Below, piece by piece: positions 6,793-6,796 of a stretch of DNA of 6,796 nt; position 1 is the stretch's first letter, and each line of letters opens with the position of its first letter. The stretch is taken from NCBI GenBank assembly GCA_012964275.1, contig DTUG01000192.1, positions 1-6,796 of the forward strand. Reading direction: 5' to 3'. This DNA comes from Fidelibacterota bacterium. GTDB taxonomy: Bacteria > Fidelibacterota > Marinisomatia > Marinisomatales > UBA1611. The notes under the pieces are model-generated. The model did no database searches. It worked only from the letters and a program-made list of their open reading frames with translations, and was not told the origin of the DNA. The position numbers and the translations under genes were made by a program.

Positions 6793-6796
6793 GTTG

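Noticed and set aside
1..6796. CRISPR arrays, tRNA or rRNA genes, IS elements, attachment sites
   Set aside because: The window is almost wholly filled by four housekeeping genes; the only gaps are 53 bases or shorter, and I saw no spaced repeats, tRNA-like folds or transposase sequence.

Overview
The window holds the ribosomal-stalk and RNA polymerase part of a bacterial rplJ-rplL-rpoB-rpoC operon, all on the + strand: L10, L7/L12, a complete beta subunit, and the first 663 codons of beta-prime. The intergenic gaps are 29, 53 and 17 bases, no gene lies on the minus strand, and no internal promoter is obvious. The genes work together in the usual way: L10 anchors L12 dimers on the ribosome, and beta and beta-prime form the catalytic core of RNA polymerase.

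Organism (inference from motifs remembered, not from a search): a low-to-moderate GC bacterium, probably of the FCB group (Bacteroidota/Marinimicrobiota-like relatives). Hints are the L10 motif TDYLGLNV, the RpoB rifampicin-region variant DQTNPLAE, and the following VHYTHYGRLCPIETPEG. Clear Shine-Dalgarno sequences precede rplL, rpoB and rpoC. Typical Bacteroidota often lack these, so a non-Bacteroidota FCB lineage is somewhat favoured. Both rpoB and rpoC start with TTG.

Layout: 1-11 is a short leader without a Shine-Dalgarno; 12-527 rplJ; 557-931 rplL; 985-4761 rpoB, complete and with its catalytic residues; 4779-6770 rpoC, 5' part only; 6771-6796 an AT-rich tail with a small hairpin and a T7 run.

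The one thing that departs from an ordinary operon is the end of rpoC. The frame keeps the zinc ribbon, switch region and NADFDGD active site, then stops with TAA inside the first helix of the secondary-channel rim. It therefore lacks the bridge helix, trigger loop, second zinc site and jaw, which is about half of a normal beta-prime. No single-base indel near the stop restores a family-like sequence in the 26 remaining bases. A split rpoC, an insertion or intron, a rearrangement, or an assembly error are all possible; sequence beyond 6796 would decide. No other undescribed system is visible.
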